Source of the DNA: an uncultured Verrucomicrobiota bacterium
GTDB taxonomy: Bacteria; Verrucomicrobiota; Verrucomicrobiia; Palsa-1439
Assembly: GCA_903825435.1 (NCBI GenBank)
Contig: CAIKAP010000133.1
Coordinates: forward strand, 1 to 50,351
Reading direction: 5' to 3'
Length of the DNA: 50,351 nucleotides
Notes under the pieces: generated by a model
Seen by the model: only the letters and a program-made list of their open reading frames with translations
What the model was told of the DNA's origin: nothing
The model's database searches: none
In this document: piece after piece, positions 17,075 to 26,138 of the stretch
How the letters are laid out: each line of letters begins with the position of its first letter
Numbering within the stretch: the first letter of the stretch is position 1
Translations under genes and position numbers: made by a program

Positions 17075-18244
17075 GTGAAAGCCACCTTTCTGGATAAACT
17101 GATTGACCGGCTCGACCGGGTGGACCCGCAGAGCTTGCAGAGCTTTGTCTTGAAGCTGTCGCGCGAGAAAGGTTTTCTCGAAACGCTCTTCAATACCATC
17201 CAGGAAGGCATCATCGTCGCCGACGCCGACGGTCGCATCCGCTACATCAACGCCGCCGCCTGCGACCTACTCGGCATCCCGTCCGACAGCGCCGAGGGCG
17301 AGTTGCTCTCGCGTTACCTGCGCGACCTCAACTGGCAGAAAATTTGGTCCGCCGACAAGGAGGAATGGAGCAAGGTACTCACGCAGGAACTCGAAGTGTT
17401 CTACCCGCGCCAGCGATTCCTCAATTTCTACATCGTACCGCTGCTCGACGAAGCCCATTCCGTCGTCACCGGTCTCGCTGTCATCCTGCGCGACGTGACC
17501 GAGACGCGCAGACGCACAGAGACGACCATCGAGTCGGAAAAGATTTCCGCACTCACGTTGCTGGCCGCGGGCGTGGCCCACGAGATCGGCAATCCGCTGA
17601 ACTCGCTGAACATTCACCTCCAGTTGATGGAACGCGAGCTGAAGAACCTTCCAGCGAAGAAAGCCCAACGGCTCCGCGACGACATCCGGGTCGCCCGCGA
17701 CGAGATTCAGCGGCTCGACCGCATCATCAACCAATTCCTGCACGCCGTCCGTCCGACCAAGCCCGACTTGCAACGCGCCTCGCTCAACGATGTCGTTACC
17801 GAGACGCTTGTGCTGCTGGAACACGAGCTCGCCAGCCGCGACATCTTCGTCGAGCAGGAACTCGCTGACGAGCTACCGAAGACGCTCGTGGACCAGGCAC
17901 AGCTCAAACAGGCTTTCTACAACGTCATCAAGAACGCCCTCCAAGCGATGCGCGCCGGCGGCATCCTATGCGTCCGCACCGAGGTAACTGACACACAGGT
18001 CATCGTCTCCTTCATCGACACCGGCCAGGGCATCACGCCGGAACAGATTGGTCGGATCTTCGAGCCGTACTACACGACGAAAAAAGAAGGCAGCGGTTTG
18101 GGCCTGATGATTGTCCAACGTATTGTGCGTGAACACGGCGGCACCATCGAAGTCGAAAGCAACGTGGGCCGCGGCACGACCTTCCGCATCAAGTTGCCGA
18201 TCTACGAGAAGCGGACAAGGTTGCTGGAAGAGAAGAACAAATGA
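17075..18244 (+). CDS. PAS-containing sensor histidine kinase, NtrB-like
   Basis: 389 residues from the GTG at 17075. The frame is open back to 16778, but that part lies under the divergent apgM gene. A PAS domain at about 35-145 (NTIQEGIIVADADGRIRYIN) is followed by the phospho-acceptor helix AAGVAHEIGNPLNSL with His169. The ATPase domain has the N box (FYNVIKNALQAM), G1 (FIDTGQGI) and G2 (GSGLGLMIVQRIV). No membrane segment is seen, so it is cytosolic. The ATGA overlap with the next gene pairs it with the sigma-54 activator. The signal is unknown. Confidence 0.92.
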   Translation: MKATFLDKLIDRLDRVDPQSLQSFVLKLSREKGFLETLFNTIQEGIIVADADGRIRYINAAACDLLGIPSDSAEGELLSRYLRDLNWQKIWSADKEEWSKVLTQELEVFYPRQRFLNFYIVPLLDEAHSVVTGLAVILRDVTETRRRTETTIESEKISALTLLAAGVAHEIGNPLNSLNIHLQLMERELKNLPAKKAQRLRDDIRVARDEIQRLDRIINQFLHAVRPTKPDLQRASLNDVVTETLVLLEHELASRDIFVEQELADELPKTLVDQAQLKQAFYNVIKNALQAMRAGGILCVRTEVTDTQVIVSFIDTGQGITPEQIGRIFEPYYTTKKEGSGLGLMIVQRIVREHGGTIEVESNVGRGTTFRIKLPIYEKRTRLLEEKNK

Positions 18245-19599
18245 ACGAACCGACTGTATTGGTGGCCGACGACGAACGCGGCACCCGCGAGGGCCTGGAA
18301 CGCGCGTTGCAGGACCGCTACGCCGTTCTCGTCGCCCAGGACGGGCAGAAGGCGCTCCAGTTCCTGGAGGCGCAGCACGTGGACGTGTTGATCACCGACC
18401 TCAAGATGCCCGGCCTCGACGGCATGACGCTGTTGAAGCGTGCGATGACGTTGCAGAAACCCCCGGTCTGCATCGTGATGACGGCGTACGGCTCTATCGA
18501 GAGCGCCGTCGAGGCGATGCAGGCGGGCGCGTACCATTACCTGACCAAGCCGAACATCAACCTCGACGAACTCGAACTGGTCATCCAGCGCGCGCTCGGC
18601 ACGCGACTGGTCGAGGCGGAGAACGTCAACCTGCAAGAACAGCTCGACCGGAAGTTTGGCATGAAGAACATCATCGGCGAATCCGTCGCGATGCATCAGG
18701 TGTTCGACATCGTGCAGCAGGTCGCGCCGACCCGCGCGACGGTGCTTGTGTCCGGCGAAACCGGCACTGGCAAGGAACTCATCGCGCACGCCATCCACAA
18801 TCTTTCCTCGCGCAAGAAAGGCCCGTTCATCGCCGTCCACGCCGCGGCGTTGCCAAGTGCGCTTCTCGAGAGCGAGATGTTCGGCCACGAGAAAGGTTCC
18901 TTCACCGGCGCCATCGAGCAACGGATCGGACGGTTCGAGCTGGCGAACGGCGGGACGTTGTTCCTCGACGAGATCGGCGAGTTGGAGCCGCAGATGCAGG
19001 TGAAACTGCTCCGTGTACTGGAGGAGCGCGCGTTCGAGCGGGTCGGTGGACAAAAGACGATTGAAGTGGACGTCCGCCTAATCGCCGCGACGAACAAGGA
19101 TTTGAAGAAACAGGTGGCCGGGGGCAAGTTCCGCGACGACCTCTTTTACCGGCTCAGCGTGGTGACAATCGGGCTGCCGCCATTGCGCGAGCGTCGCGAC
19201 GACATCCCGCTGTTGGTGTCGGCGTTCCTGCAGCAGTGCAGCGAGGACAACAACAAGAACGTGACCGAGCTGACGCCGGATGCGATGAACGTGTTGATGG
19301 CATACGACTGGCCGGGCAACGTCCGCGAATTGCGCAACGCCATCGAGCAGATGATCGTGCTGTCGCGCAGCGAGAAGCTGTCGTTGCGCGACGTGCCGGC
19401 CGGCATCCGCGGCGGCGCGGACCTGACGAAGATCTCGGTCGTGCGTAACGGCATGACGGTCGAGGAAGCGGAGAAGGAATTGATCGTGCAGGCGTTGAAG
19501 GAACTGAATGGCAACCGGACGAGGGCGGCGGAGAAGATCGGCATGAGCCGGCGGACACTGCACCGGAAATTGAAGCGATACGGATTGGAAGAATTATGA
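18241..19599 (+). CDS. sigma-54-dependent response regulator, NtrC family
   Basis: 452 residues with the full NtrC layout. The receiver domain spans 1-120 with phospho-acceptor Asp53 (LITDLKMPG). The AAA+ domain has Walker A GETGTGKE, the sigma-54 contact loop FTGA (here GSFTGAIEQ), Walker B TLFLDEIGEL and RLSVVTIGLPPLRERRDDI. A Fis-type helix-turn-helix closes it (NRTRAAEKIGMSRRTLHRKL). When phosphorylated by the upstream kinase it should open sigma-54 promoters. It overlaps both neighbours by 4 bases (kinase before, GT39-type protein after). I found no convincing -24/-12 site in the nearby gaps. Confidence 0.95.
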   Translation: MNEPTVLVADDERGTREGLERALQDRYAVLVAQDGQKALQFLEAQHVDVLITDLKMPGLDGMTLLKRAMTLQKPPVCIVMTAYGSIESAVEAMQAGAYHYLTKPNINLDELELVIQRALGTRLVEAENVNLQEQLDRKFGMKNIIGESVAMHQVFDIVQQVAPTRATVLVSGETGTGKELIAHAIHNLSSRKKGPFIAVHAAALPSALLESEMFGHEKGSFTGAIEQRIGRFELANGGTLFLDEIGELEPQMQVKLLRVLEERAFERVGGQKTIEVDVRLIAATNKDLKKQVAGGKFRDDLFYRLSVVTIGLPPLRERRDDIPLLVSAFLQQCSEDNNKNVTELTPDAMNVLMAYDWPGNVRELRNAIEQMIVLSRSEKLSLRDVPAGIRGGADLTKISVVRNGMTVEEAEKELIVQALKELNGNRTRAAEKIGMSRRTLHRKLKRYGLEEL

Positions 19600-21458
19600 G
19601 CGAGAAAGAAACGGGTTACGGTTTTGTTACAGCTGGCGAGTCGGAGGACTTGAAGGTCCAAAAGGCCGTCTGGCTGATGGACGTTGGTGTCGGCAAGAAG
19701 TTCATTCTGTGGGGTGGCGCAGTGTTGCTCGCTATGGCGTTGAGCTTGTTGTACACCTCGAACCAGTTCCGCGGTCTGGAGCGAGGCGAGGCGATGGATA
19801 TGGCGCAACTGGCCCGCAACATCGCCCACGGCCAGAGCTTCACCACCTACGTCATCCGCCCGCTGAGCCTCTGGCAGTTGGAGAAACACGCCGCCGACCA
19901 TAATCCTCGCTTGATGAATCACCCAGACCTCTACAACCCGCCGCTCTATCCGCTGATGCTGGCTGCGTTGTTCAAGCCGCTACCGGTGTCGCTGTTCGAA
20001 TTCAAACAGACCGACGTGATCTTCAAGCCCGAACGCTGGGTCATTCTTCCGTTCAATCAGATCTGCATGCTTGCCAGCGTGTTGTTGGTTTATTTTTGGG
20101 CGCGACGGCTGTTCGACGAGCGCGTGGCGATCGCGGCATCGCTGCTGTTGTTGTTTTCTGACACGCTCTTATTCTTCAGCATCTCGGGGCTGCCGACGAG
20201 TTTTCTGATGTTGTTGTTCCTCGCCGCGCTGTATTGCCTCTGGCTGGCGGACGAACACTGGCACCCGGATGCGACGGAGGGCGCGCCACGTCGCGCGTGG
20301 GTCGGCTGGCTGCTGGTCGCGGCCAGCGCAGTGTTGATGGGGTTGTGTTTCCTGACGCGGTACACGACGGCGTTCCTGTTCGTGCCGGTGGTGGTGTATG
20401 CGGCGTTTGTCTGTCGCGGCCGCGGCGTGGTCGTCGGGACGCTGTTGTACATACTGATCTACGCGGCGGTGATCACGCCGTGGCTGGTCCGCAACACCGC
20501 CCTGTGCGGTTCGCCGTTGGGTATCGCCTACTGCGATTTCGCCGGCGGCATCTCGCCTTCCATGTACCGTCCCAATTTCGATCACGCCTTTGAAATCTCC
20601 CCAATGGGCACGCGGCTTGTGGCACAGTCGCGAGGCTGCTTGGTGGAGTCATTCAAGCAGATCAGCTCCGATTTCCTAATTTTCTTCTTCTTGGTCGGCT
20701 TGCTGTATGGATTTCGGCGTGCGACGACGATGCGGCTGCGCCGGCTGGTCTGGGGCGGTTTGGCCTGTGCGATGATCGGCTTGTCGTGTCTCGTGCTGTT
20801 TCCCGAAGCCAACGAGGGTCCGCGCCGGTTCATCCAGGGCAGTAACCTGCTGGTGTTGTTCCTGCCGCTGGTGGCGGTGTACGGCACAGCGTTTTTCTTC
20901 CTTTTGCTGGATCGGATCAGTTTTCCCGCGCGGCTGCTGCGGTGGGGTGTGATCATGTTGTTCGGGCTGCTCAACATGGCCCCGCTGCTCTACTCGCTGG
21001 CACCGCCGCGGCGCGGGCCATATCCGTACCCGCCGTATTGCTCGTTCTACACGGGGCTGGCTGCGAGCTGGTTTGGCAAGGACGAAGTCGGCGCCAGCGA
21101 CATGCCGTGGACGATGGCCTGGGTTGGTAATCTCCGCACCGTTTGGCTGCCGACCACCGCCGAACACCTGGCGTTGATCCACGACCACGTCGCCCCCAAG
21201 GGAGTTGCATTTATCCTGTTGACGCCGCATTTTCTTGACCAGAAATTTCAGAGCGACCTGACCAAGGGCGAGTTCAAATCCTGGTTCGCTGTCATCAGCG
21301 GCCGGGTGCCGCCGAATTTCCCATTGAAGACCGTCACGCTTTTCCCGCCTTCGGGCGAACAGATTCTCTACGCCGACCGCGCCCGCTGGGCCGACAAGCA
21401 AATCGGCGAGGCGCCCACCGGCAAGAAGAAGGAAGACAAACCCGCCGAGAAAAAGTAA
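19596..21458 (+). CDS. large polytopic GT39/ArnT-type glycosyltransferase-like protein
   Basis: 620 residues. A soluble N-terminal stretch of about 35 residues precedes the first helix (FILWGGAVLLAMALSLLY). The first outer loop carries acidic residues (RGLERGEAMDMAQLARNIAHG) and HPDLYNPPLYPLMLAAL, the layout of GT-C enzymes using polyprenyl-phosphate sugars. About a dozen membrane helices follow, then a periplasmic tail with a Lys/Glu-rich end. It overlaps the response-regulator stop by 4 bases, so it is cotranscribed with the two-component pair. Acceptor and donor are unknown. Distinct from the similar protein at 1866-3131. Confidence 0.75.
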   Translation: MSEKETGYGFVTAGESEDLKVQKAVWLMDVGVGKKFILWGGAVLLAMALSLLYTSNQFRGLERGEAMDMAQLARNIAHGQSFTTYVIRPLSLWQLEKHAADHNPRLMNHPDLYNPPLYPLMLAALFKPLPVSLFEFKQTDVIFKPERWVILPFNQICMLASVLLVYFWARRLFDERVAIAASLLLLFSDTLLFFSISGLPTSFLMLLFLAALYCLWLADEHWHPDATEGAPRRAWVGWLLVAASAVLMGLCFLTRYTTAFLFVPVVVYAAFVCRGRGVVVGTLLYILIYAAVITPWLVRNTALCGSPLGIAYCDFAGGISPSMYRPNFDHAFEISPMGTRLVAQSRGCLVESFKQISSDFLIFFFLVGLLYGFRRATTMRLRRLVWGGLACAMIGLSCLVLFPEANEGPRRFIQGSNLLVLFLPLVAVYGTAFFFLLLDRISFPARLLRWGVIMLFGLLNMAPLLYSLAPPRRGPYPYPPYCSFYTGLAASWFGKDEVGASDMPWTMAWVGNLRTVWLPTTAEHLALIHDHVAPKGVAFILLTPHFLDQKFQSDLTKGEFKSWFAVISGRVPPNFPLKTVTLFPPSGEQILYADRARWADKQIGEAPTGKKKEDKPAEKK

Positions 21459-21468
21459 GGAACCACCC

Positions 21469-22227
21469 GTGGACTCCACCCCCGACATCCTCGTGAGCGC
21501 CGTGCTCGCGTTCGGCCTTGCTCTGGCCGGCGGCGCCGTCAGCACGCGCGCCGTCGTGTCGCACCAGCGCTTGTGCGCGATGATCAGTCTCGCGGCGGGG
21601 ACGTTGCTGGGAGTGACGCTGTTCTCGATTTTACCAGAAAGTTTCGAGGCGATGCGCTGGTGGGAACTGGCGCTTGCGGTAGGGTCCGGCTACGCTGTGT
21701 TCTGGCTGCTGAGCCGGTACGTGTTCCACGTCTGCCCCGCGTGCGCGGCGAGCCATTTCGACGAAACGACAACACACCATTTCAGCGAGATCGCCGTCGC
21801 GCTCGTCATCGCGCTGGCCGTCCACAGCACGATGGACGGCGTGGCGCTGGCGGCAGGACACGAGGCGCGCGGGCGAATGGATTTGTCCATGTTGGTGGCG
21901 GTGTGCGTCCACAAGGTGCCGGAGGGCCTGGCGCTGGGCGCGTTGCTGCTTGGCGCGGGATTGCGTCGCTCGCGCGTGCTCGTGTGGGTCGCCGCCGTCG
22001 AGGCCACCACACCGCTCGGCTGCGCACTCGGCCTCTGGGGACTGCGCCACGTCAACGAGTGGTGGATCGCCGCCGTGCTCGCCCACGCCGGTGGCGGCTT
22101 TGTCTATCTGGCCGCGCACGCCATACTCGGTGAGTTGATGAAACACGGCAAGGCCACCGTGCTGGGCGCGTTCGTCGCGGGCGTAGCGTTGATCGTGGCG
22201 TTGAACCTGTTGGTGCGACTGCTGTGA
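21469..22227 (+). CDS. ZIP family metal transporter
   Basis: 252 residues, GTG start with AAGGA upstream. Eight hydrophobic segments are visible. The family metal-site helices are clear: LAVHSTMDGVALAAG (usual HN..DG pattern) and VCVHKVPEGLALGALL (HKxPEG). A short loop with CPAC and HFDETTTHHF precedes the first of these and could bind metal. It should import zinc or another divalent cation into the cytosol. The stop overlaps the GTG of the next gene by 4 bases. Confidence 0.9.
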   Translation: MDSTPDILVSAVLAFGLALAGGAVSTRAVVSHQRLCAMISLAAGTLLGVTLFSILPESFEAMRWWELALAVGSGYAVFWLLSRYVFHVCPACAASHFDETTTHHFSEIAVALVIALAVHSTMDGVALAAGHEARGRMDLSMLVAVCVHKVPEGLALGALLLGAGLRRSRVLVWVAAVEATTPLGCALGLWGLRHVNEWWIAAVLAHAGGGFVYLAAHAILGELMKHGKATVLGAFVAGVALIVALNLLVRLL

Positions 22228-22724
22228 AACGGCTGCTTCTCGTTCTGACGCTCATAGTTACCGCGTTGCTGACGACGCTGGCCTGGCTCCGCACCAAGGA
22301 GGCGCACGCGTTCTCGCAGCAGTACCGCGTCCATACGTTTGCCGGGACAAACTACGTCCTCCAACTCACCTCCACCACGATTGGACGCGTTCACACCAAC
22401 TTCATCATCATCCTTGCCGCCCGTCTGGAGAACCCGAACCCGTTTGAGGCCGTGCTGGAACGAAAGTGGTTTGTGATGACCGACCACGACCGCGACTACT
22501 ACCAGCCGTCCACCAACGGCACCCAGGCCGCGCTCATCCGGCTGCCGCCCCACGGTGTGGTGGACCGCGAGCTGTTTTCCTACACCGTGCCCGGTGACAG
22601 TTTTGAGGGCGCGCTGGCACTCATGGCGGGCCACCAATATCTGGTCCTCGTCAAGACGCGCCAGCCGTACCAGCCCAAGCTTGGCGACGGTGAGTTCATC
22701 ACCTTCCACCGCCGCAACTGGTAA
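22224..22724 (+). CDS. membrane-anchored protein of unknown function
   Basis: 166 residues, GTG start in a GTGA overlap with the ZIP gene. One N-terminal membrane helix (LLLVLTLIVTALLTTLAWL) is followed by a soluble beta-rich domain (TNYVLQLTSTTIGRVHTNF, LARLENPNPFEAVLERKWFVMTD split by short loops). The domain resembles a small immunoglobulin-like fold such as those following a membrane anchor, but I cannot name a family. It lies directly before the DUF4230 gene (10-base gap), so the two probably act together at the membrane. Confidence 0.75.
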   Translation: MKRLLLVLTLIVTALLTTLAWLRTKEAHAFSQQYRVHTFAGTNYVLQLTSTTIGRVHTNFIIILAARLENPNPFEAVLERKWFVMTDHDRDYYQPSTNGTQAALIRLPPHGVVDRELFSYTVPGDSFEGALALMAGHQYLVLVKTRQPYQPKLGDGEFITFHRRNW

Positions 22725-22734
22725 GGAGATCGCT

Positions 22735-23328
22735 ATGAAAAAACTCAGCAATCTCGCCGTCTTTGCCGTCATCGCGGCACTGGCCGCCATCGTGTTGTAC
22801 CAACGCTACTTCTGGCCCGGCCCGAACCGGATCACCCGCACCGTGGACACCCCGGCGATGCTCCAACAAATTCAGGCGCTCCAGGAACTCGCCACTGTCA
22901 AGTACACACTACAGAAAGTCATCGGCCTTGAGGAAGAAAAAGTTCCGTTCGGTTCAGAGAGCGTGATGATGGTTGTGCTAGCCCACGTCAAGGCCGGTGT
23001 GGACTTGCGTGCGTTGACGCCGTGCGACGTACAGATCGGCGCCGATAAACAAATCACCCTGCGCCTTTTGGCGCCGAAGATTCTGGACATCTACATTGAC
23101 GACAAACAGACCAAAGTCTATCATCGCTCGAAGACGTGGTGGACGCCGTGGGTGCCGAATAATCCCGCACTCGAACAACAAGTCCGCCAGGCCGCGCTTG
23201 AATCCGTCCAGCTTGCGGTCACGCAGAGCGGCATCCTCAGTAACGCGCTGGTCAACGCCGAGACAGCGCTTCGCGCTTTCCTTCAAACCGCCGGGTTCGA
23301 GTCGGTCACGTTCACGTCTTGGCCTTAA
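22735..23328 (+). CDS. DUF4230 family membrane-anchored protein
   Basis: 197 residues from the ATG at 22735, with AAGGAGAT just upstream; the frame is open to 22555 but that overlaps the preceding gene. One N-terminal helix (LAVFAVIAALAAIVLYQRYF) anchors the protein. The soluble part (LQELATVKYTLQKVIGLEE, VVLAHVKAGVDLRAL, ITLRLLAPKILDIYIDDKQTKVY split over the strand order) matches the DUF4230 pattern. Function is unknown in the family. It ends the operon that starts with the histidine kinase. Confidence 0.8.
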   Translation: MKKLSNLAVFAVIAALAAIVLYQRYFWPGPNRITRTVDTPAMLQQIQALQELATVKYTLQKVIGLEEEKVPFGSESVMMVVLAHVKAGVDLRALTPCDVQIGADKQITLRLLAPKILDIYIDDKQTKVYHRSKTWWTPWVPNNPALEQQVRQAALESVQLAVTQSGILSNALVNAETALRAFLQTAGFESVTFTSWP

Positions 23329-23794
23329 CTGGCGGCCGTATTACTTGTGCGGGTGAGATACTTGAATCACAGAGGAGGGAAGTTGATGAAGGTATTGCCT
23401 GTCGAGCGTTTTGGGAGTCGTCGTCGAAAAAAGACGGCGTTCAACGCGATATGTTTGAGTATTGGTTGCGTGATGGTGGTGCAAACTTCAAGAAATACTT
23501 TTGCAAGCGGTGCGAAGTGCCGATCAAAATGGGTGGCGTTGATACGGTCGGAGGTTGTGCGCTCGCAAGATCCTCGGCATGTTCGTGCGGGTAGCTAAGT
23601 TTCTGATAGTCGCAACCCCCGTCGTTCTCTTCATTCTGATTGTCATCGGCATCATCACTGCGACTATTTTATCAGACAATGTATGGAACACAGTGAGATT
23701 TGTCGCCGACGATGGTTTTGACCACACGTGGTGGCGACCACTAACTTCACGATTGCGTCCAACACCCAACTTTGCCAGACTGCCAATCGCAGCT
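23329..23794 (+). pseudogene. decayed or frameshifted coding remnants between DUF4230 and sulfatase genes
   Basis: 466 bases with protein-like pieces in three + frames and no intact gene. A good ribosome site (AGGAGGGA, 23373-23380) precedes an ATG at 23386 that opens a 70-residue Arg-rich frame. A second frame encodes FKKYFCKRCEVPIKMGG, a zinc-ribbon-like piece, and ends at 23594. A third frame from 23579 encodes a membrane helix (FLIVATPVVLFILIVIGIITA) that runs straight into the sulfatase frame. Read together these suggest one or two small membrane-protein genes broken by frameshifts. A single real small gene at 23386-23598 cannot be ruled out. Confidence 0.35.
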
Positions 23795-25207
23795 ATGAAA
23801 AACATCTTCCTCTACAAACTCTTTGCCATGGCTCTCGCCGCGCTGACGCTTACGGGTATGGGGCGTGCCGCCGAGATTCGCCGTCCGAACATCGTTTTTG
23901 TGCTTGCCGACCAATGGCGTGCCCAAGCGACTGGTTACGCCGGCGATCCGAACGTCAAGACACCTTACCTCGACCGTCTTGCTGCGCAGGGAATCAACTT
24001 TGTAAACGCTGTTTCCTGTTGCCCTGTCTGTACGCCGTACCGTGCTACACTAATGACTGGACAGTACCCGACTACACACGGATTGTTTATCAACGATTTA
24101 CATTTGGCCGACAGCGCCGTCACGATGGGTAAGCTGTTCTCTACCGCCGGCTATGACACTGCGTACATTGGAAAATGGCACTTGAACGGCAACGGTCGCG
24201 AAAAATACATTTCATCTGTGCACCGACAGGGTTTCAAATACTGGAAGGTGCTGGAGTGTACCCACGATTACAACCATTCCAAGTATTTCGACGGCGACGA
24301 CCCAACACCTCGGTACTGGCAAGGCTATGACGCCATCGCGCAAACCAAGGATGCCCAGCAATACATCCGCGATCACGCTAATAGTGATCGCCCGTTCCTG
24401 ATGGTATTAGCGTGGGGTCCGCCACACTATCCGTTCTCTGGTGCACCCATACGGTACACAAAAATGTATCAGCGGGACAAAATCATTCTGCCCAACAACA
24501 TTCCGTCAAGGTTGCGAGCAGATGCTCAGGCGAAAGCCTGTGGCTACTACGCACATTGCACGGCGCTCGATGACTGTATGGGCGAGTTGTTAAAGACACT
24601 CGACGATACCAAGCTGGCAGACAATACCATTATCGTCTTCACCTCCGATCATGGAGAAATGCTTGGTTCGCACGACATCAAGCCGTCACAAAAACAGGCC
24701 TACTGGGACGAATCCATCCGCATCCCCTTCCTGCTCCGCTGCCCCGTCGTGCGCTCTCGCAAACTTACGCTACCGCTCAACACACCTGATATCCTGCCAA
24801 CTTTGCTGTCGTTGAGCGGCATCGAAATTCCCAAGCTAATCGAAGGCACCGACTACTCCGCACTCGTTCACGGAGGCCAGGAGCCATCCGACGCAGCGGC
24901 CCTCATTATGTCGGTTTCGCCGTTCGACGTTTACGCCAAAAGCCCCGAGTACCGCGGCATCCGCACCGCTCGCTACAGTTATGTCCGCCGTCTTGATGGT
25001 CCTTGGTTATTGTTCGACAACCAAACTGATCCCCTCCAACAAACCAACCTCATCAACGCCGCCGCGTATTCCAGTTTGCAGCATCAGCTTAACGCGCAAC
25101 TAGCCGAAAAACTCAAAGTCATCCATGATGACTTTCGCCCGCGCGAATTTTACATTAAAAAGTGGAATTATAATGACTCACTTGGGCCGAATGGCGCTGT
25201 GCGCTAG
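23795..25207 (+). CDS. secreted sulfatase (formylglycine-dependent), second
   Basis: 470 residues from the ATG at 23795, which begins a signal peptide (KNIFLYKLFAMALAALTLTG). NIVFVLADQWR supplies the metal site, here DQ rather than DD. The signature CTPYRATLMTGQYP places the formylglycine Cys at 79, preceded by an unusual CCPVC cluster. GKWHLNGNG, VFTSDHGEMLGSHD and a C-terminal RTARYSYVRR block are typical of the choline-sulfatase/N-sulfoglucosamine sulfohydrolase-like branch. It is not in the same subfamily as the sulfatase at 3128. The composition looks lower in GC than its neighbours. It converges on the SOD gene. Confidence 0.92.
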   Translation: MKNIFLYKLFAMALAALTLTGMGRAAEIRRPNIVFVLADQWRAQATGYAGDPNVKTPYLDRLAAQGINFVNAVSCCPVCTPYRATLMTGQYPTTHGLFINDLHLADSAVTMGKLFSTAGYDTAYIGKWHLNGNGREKYISSVHRQGFKYWKVLECTHDYNHSKYFDGDDPTPRYWQGYDAIAQTKDAQQYIRDHANSDRPFLMVLAWGPPHYPFSGAPIRYTKMYQRDKIILPNNIPSRLRADAQAKACGYYAHCTALDDCMGELLKTLDDTKLADNTIIVFTSDHGEMLGSHDIKPSQKQAYWDESIRIPFLLRCPVVRSRKLTLPLNTPDILPTLLSLSGIEIPKLIEGTDYSALVHGGQEPSDAAALIMSVSPFDVYAKSPEYRGIRTARYSYVRRLDGPWLLFDNQTDPLQQTNLINAAAYSSLQHQLNAQLAEKLKVIHDDFRPREFYIKKWNYNDSLGPNGAVR

Positions 25208-25219
25208 GTGTGGGCGTTG

Positions 25220-25810
25220 CTACTTCTTCGCGGTGTTGTAGCGCGCAGCAACCGCGTCCCAGTTGACAAGATTCCACCAGGAGCCAACATAGTCGGCGCG
25301 GCGGTTCTGGTACTTGAGATAGTAGGCGTGTTCCCAGACATCGCAGGTCAACAGCGGCACATCGCCGGCGGTCATCGGGTTGGCGGCGTTGCCGGTCTGC
25401 ACGACGGCAAGTGCGCCGTCTTTCTTCTTCACGAGCCAGCCCCAGCCAGAGCCGAATTGAGTGACGGACATCTTGGAGAGCTGTTCCTTGAAACCGCCGA
25501 AGTTGCCGAAGGACTTCTCGATGGCGGCGAGTAGTTCGCCCTTGGGTTCGCCGCCGCCTTGCGGCTTCATGCCTTCCCAGTAGAACGTGTGGTTCCAGAT
25601 CTGGGCGGCGTTGTTGAAGATCTGGCCTTGCGCCTTGAGGACAATCTGGTCCAGCGATAGTTCGGCAAACTCGGTGCCGGGCACCAGTTTGTTGAGGTTG
25701 TCCACGTAGGTCTGGTGGTGTTTGCCGTGGTGAATTCCCACGGTGGTGGCGTCAATATGCGGCTCCAGCGCGTCGAGTGCGTACGGCAGTTTCGGCAGTT
25801 GATGTACCAT
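25220..25810 (-). CDS. sodB: superoxide dismutase, iron type
   Basis: 196 residues from the ATG at 25810, with AAGGAA upstream; an in-frame extension to 25882 overlaps the divergent gene. Metal ligands are His27, His74, Asp157 and His161 (DVWEHAYY). Gln70 in NNAAQIWNHTFYW and the absence of the Gln in the later Mn-type loop point to an iron enzyme. It converts superoxide to oxygen and peroxide in the cytosol. Length is normal. Fe/Mn preference is inferred from these residues only. Confidence 0.95.
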   Translation of the reverse strand: MVHQLPKLPYALDALEPHIDATTVGIHHGKHHQTYVDNLNKLVPGTEFAELSLDQIVLKAQGQIFNNAAQIWNHTFYWEGMKPQGGGEPKGELLAAIEKSFGNFGGFKEQLSKMSVTQFGSGWGWLVKKKDGALAVVQTGNAANPMTAGDVPLLTCDVWEHAYYLKYQNRRADYVGSWWNLVNWDAVAARYNTAKK

Positions 25811-25901
25811 GAGGGTATTCCTTTCGGGTTTGTTGGACAGGAACGTAGTCCGCGCAGGCGGGCTTGTCAACGTGACGGACATCCTCTATGTTGCGCGCGC
25901 C

Positions 25902-26138
25902 ATGGATTGGCTGATTCACCACGCCAAACGCGTCGCCCGCATCACCGCAGGCGTCGTGGTCGTCATTGCCGGCATCATCATGGCAATCCCGGGCGTGCCG
26001 GGACCGGGTTTGCTGGTGATTTTCATCGGACTCAGTATCCTCGCGGTGGATTTCGTCTGGGCGCACCGGCTCAAGACAAAGATCCAGGAGAAAACCAAAA
26101 ACGTTGTAAACAAGATGCGCGGGAAGAAACAACCCTAG
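25902..26138 (+). CDS. PGPGW-type small membrane protein
   Basis: 78 residues from the ATG at 25902. The family pattern is clear: ITAGVVVVIAGIIMAIPGVPGPGLLVIFIGLSILA, read in two overlapping hydrophobic segments with the central PGPG turn, followed by DFVWAHRL and a Lys-rich tail. Members are two-helix inner-membrane proteins of unknown role. The gene is divergent from sodB and shares the CTAG at its stop with the convergent GT2 gene. Confidence 0.8.
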   Translation: MDWLIHHAKRVARITAGVVVVIAGIIMAIPGVPGPGLLVIFIGLSILAVDFVWAHRLKTKIQEKTKNVVNKMRGKKQP

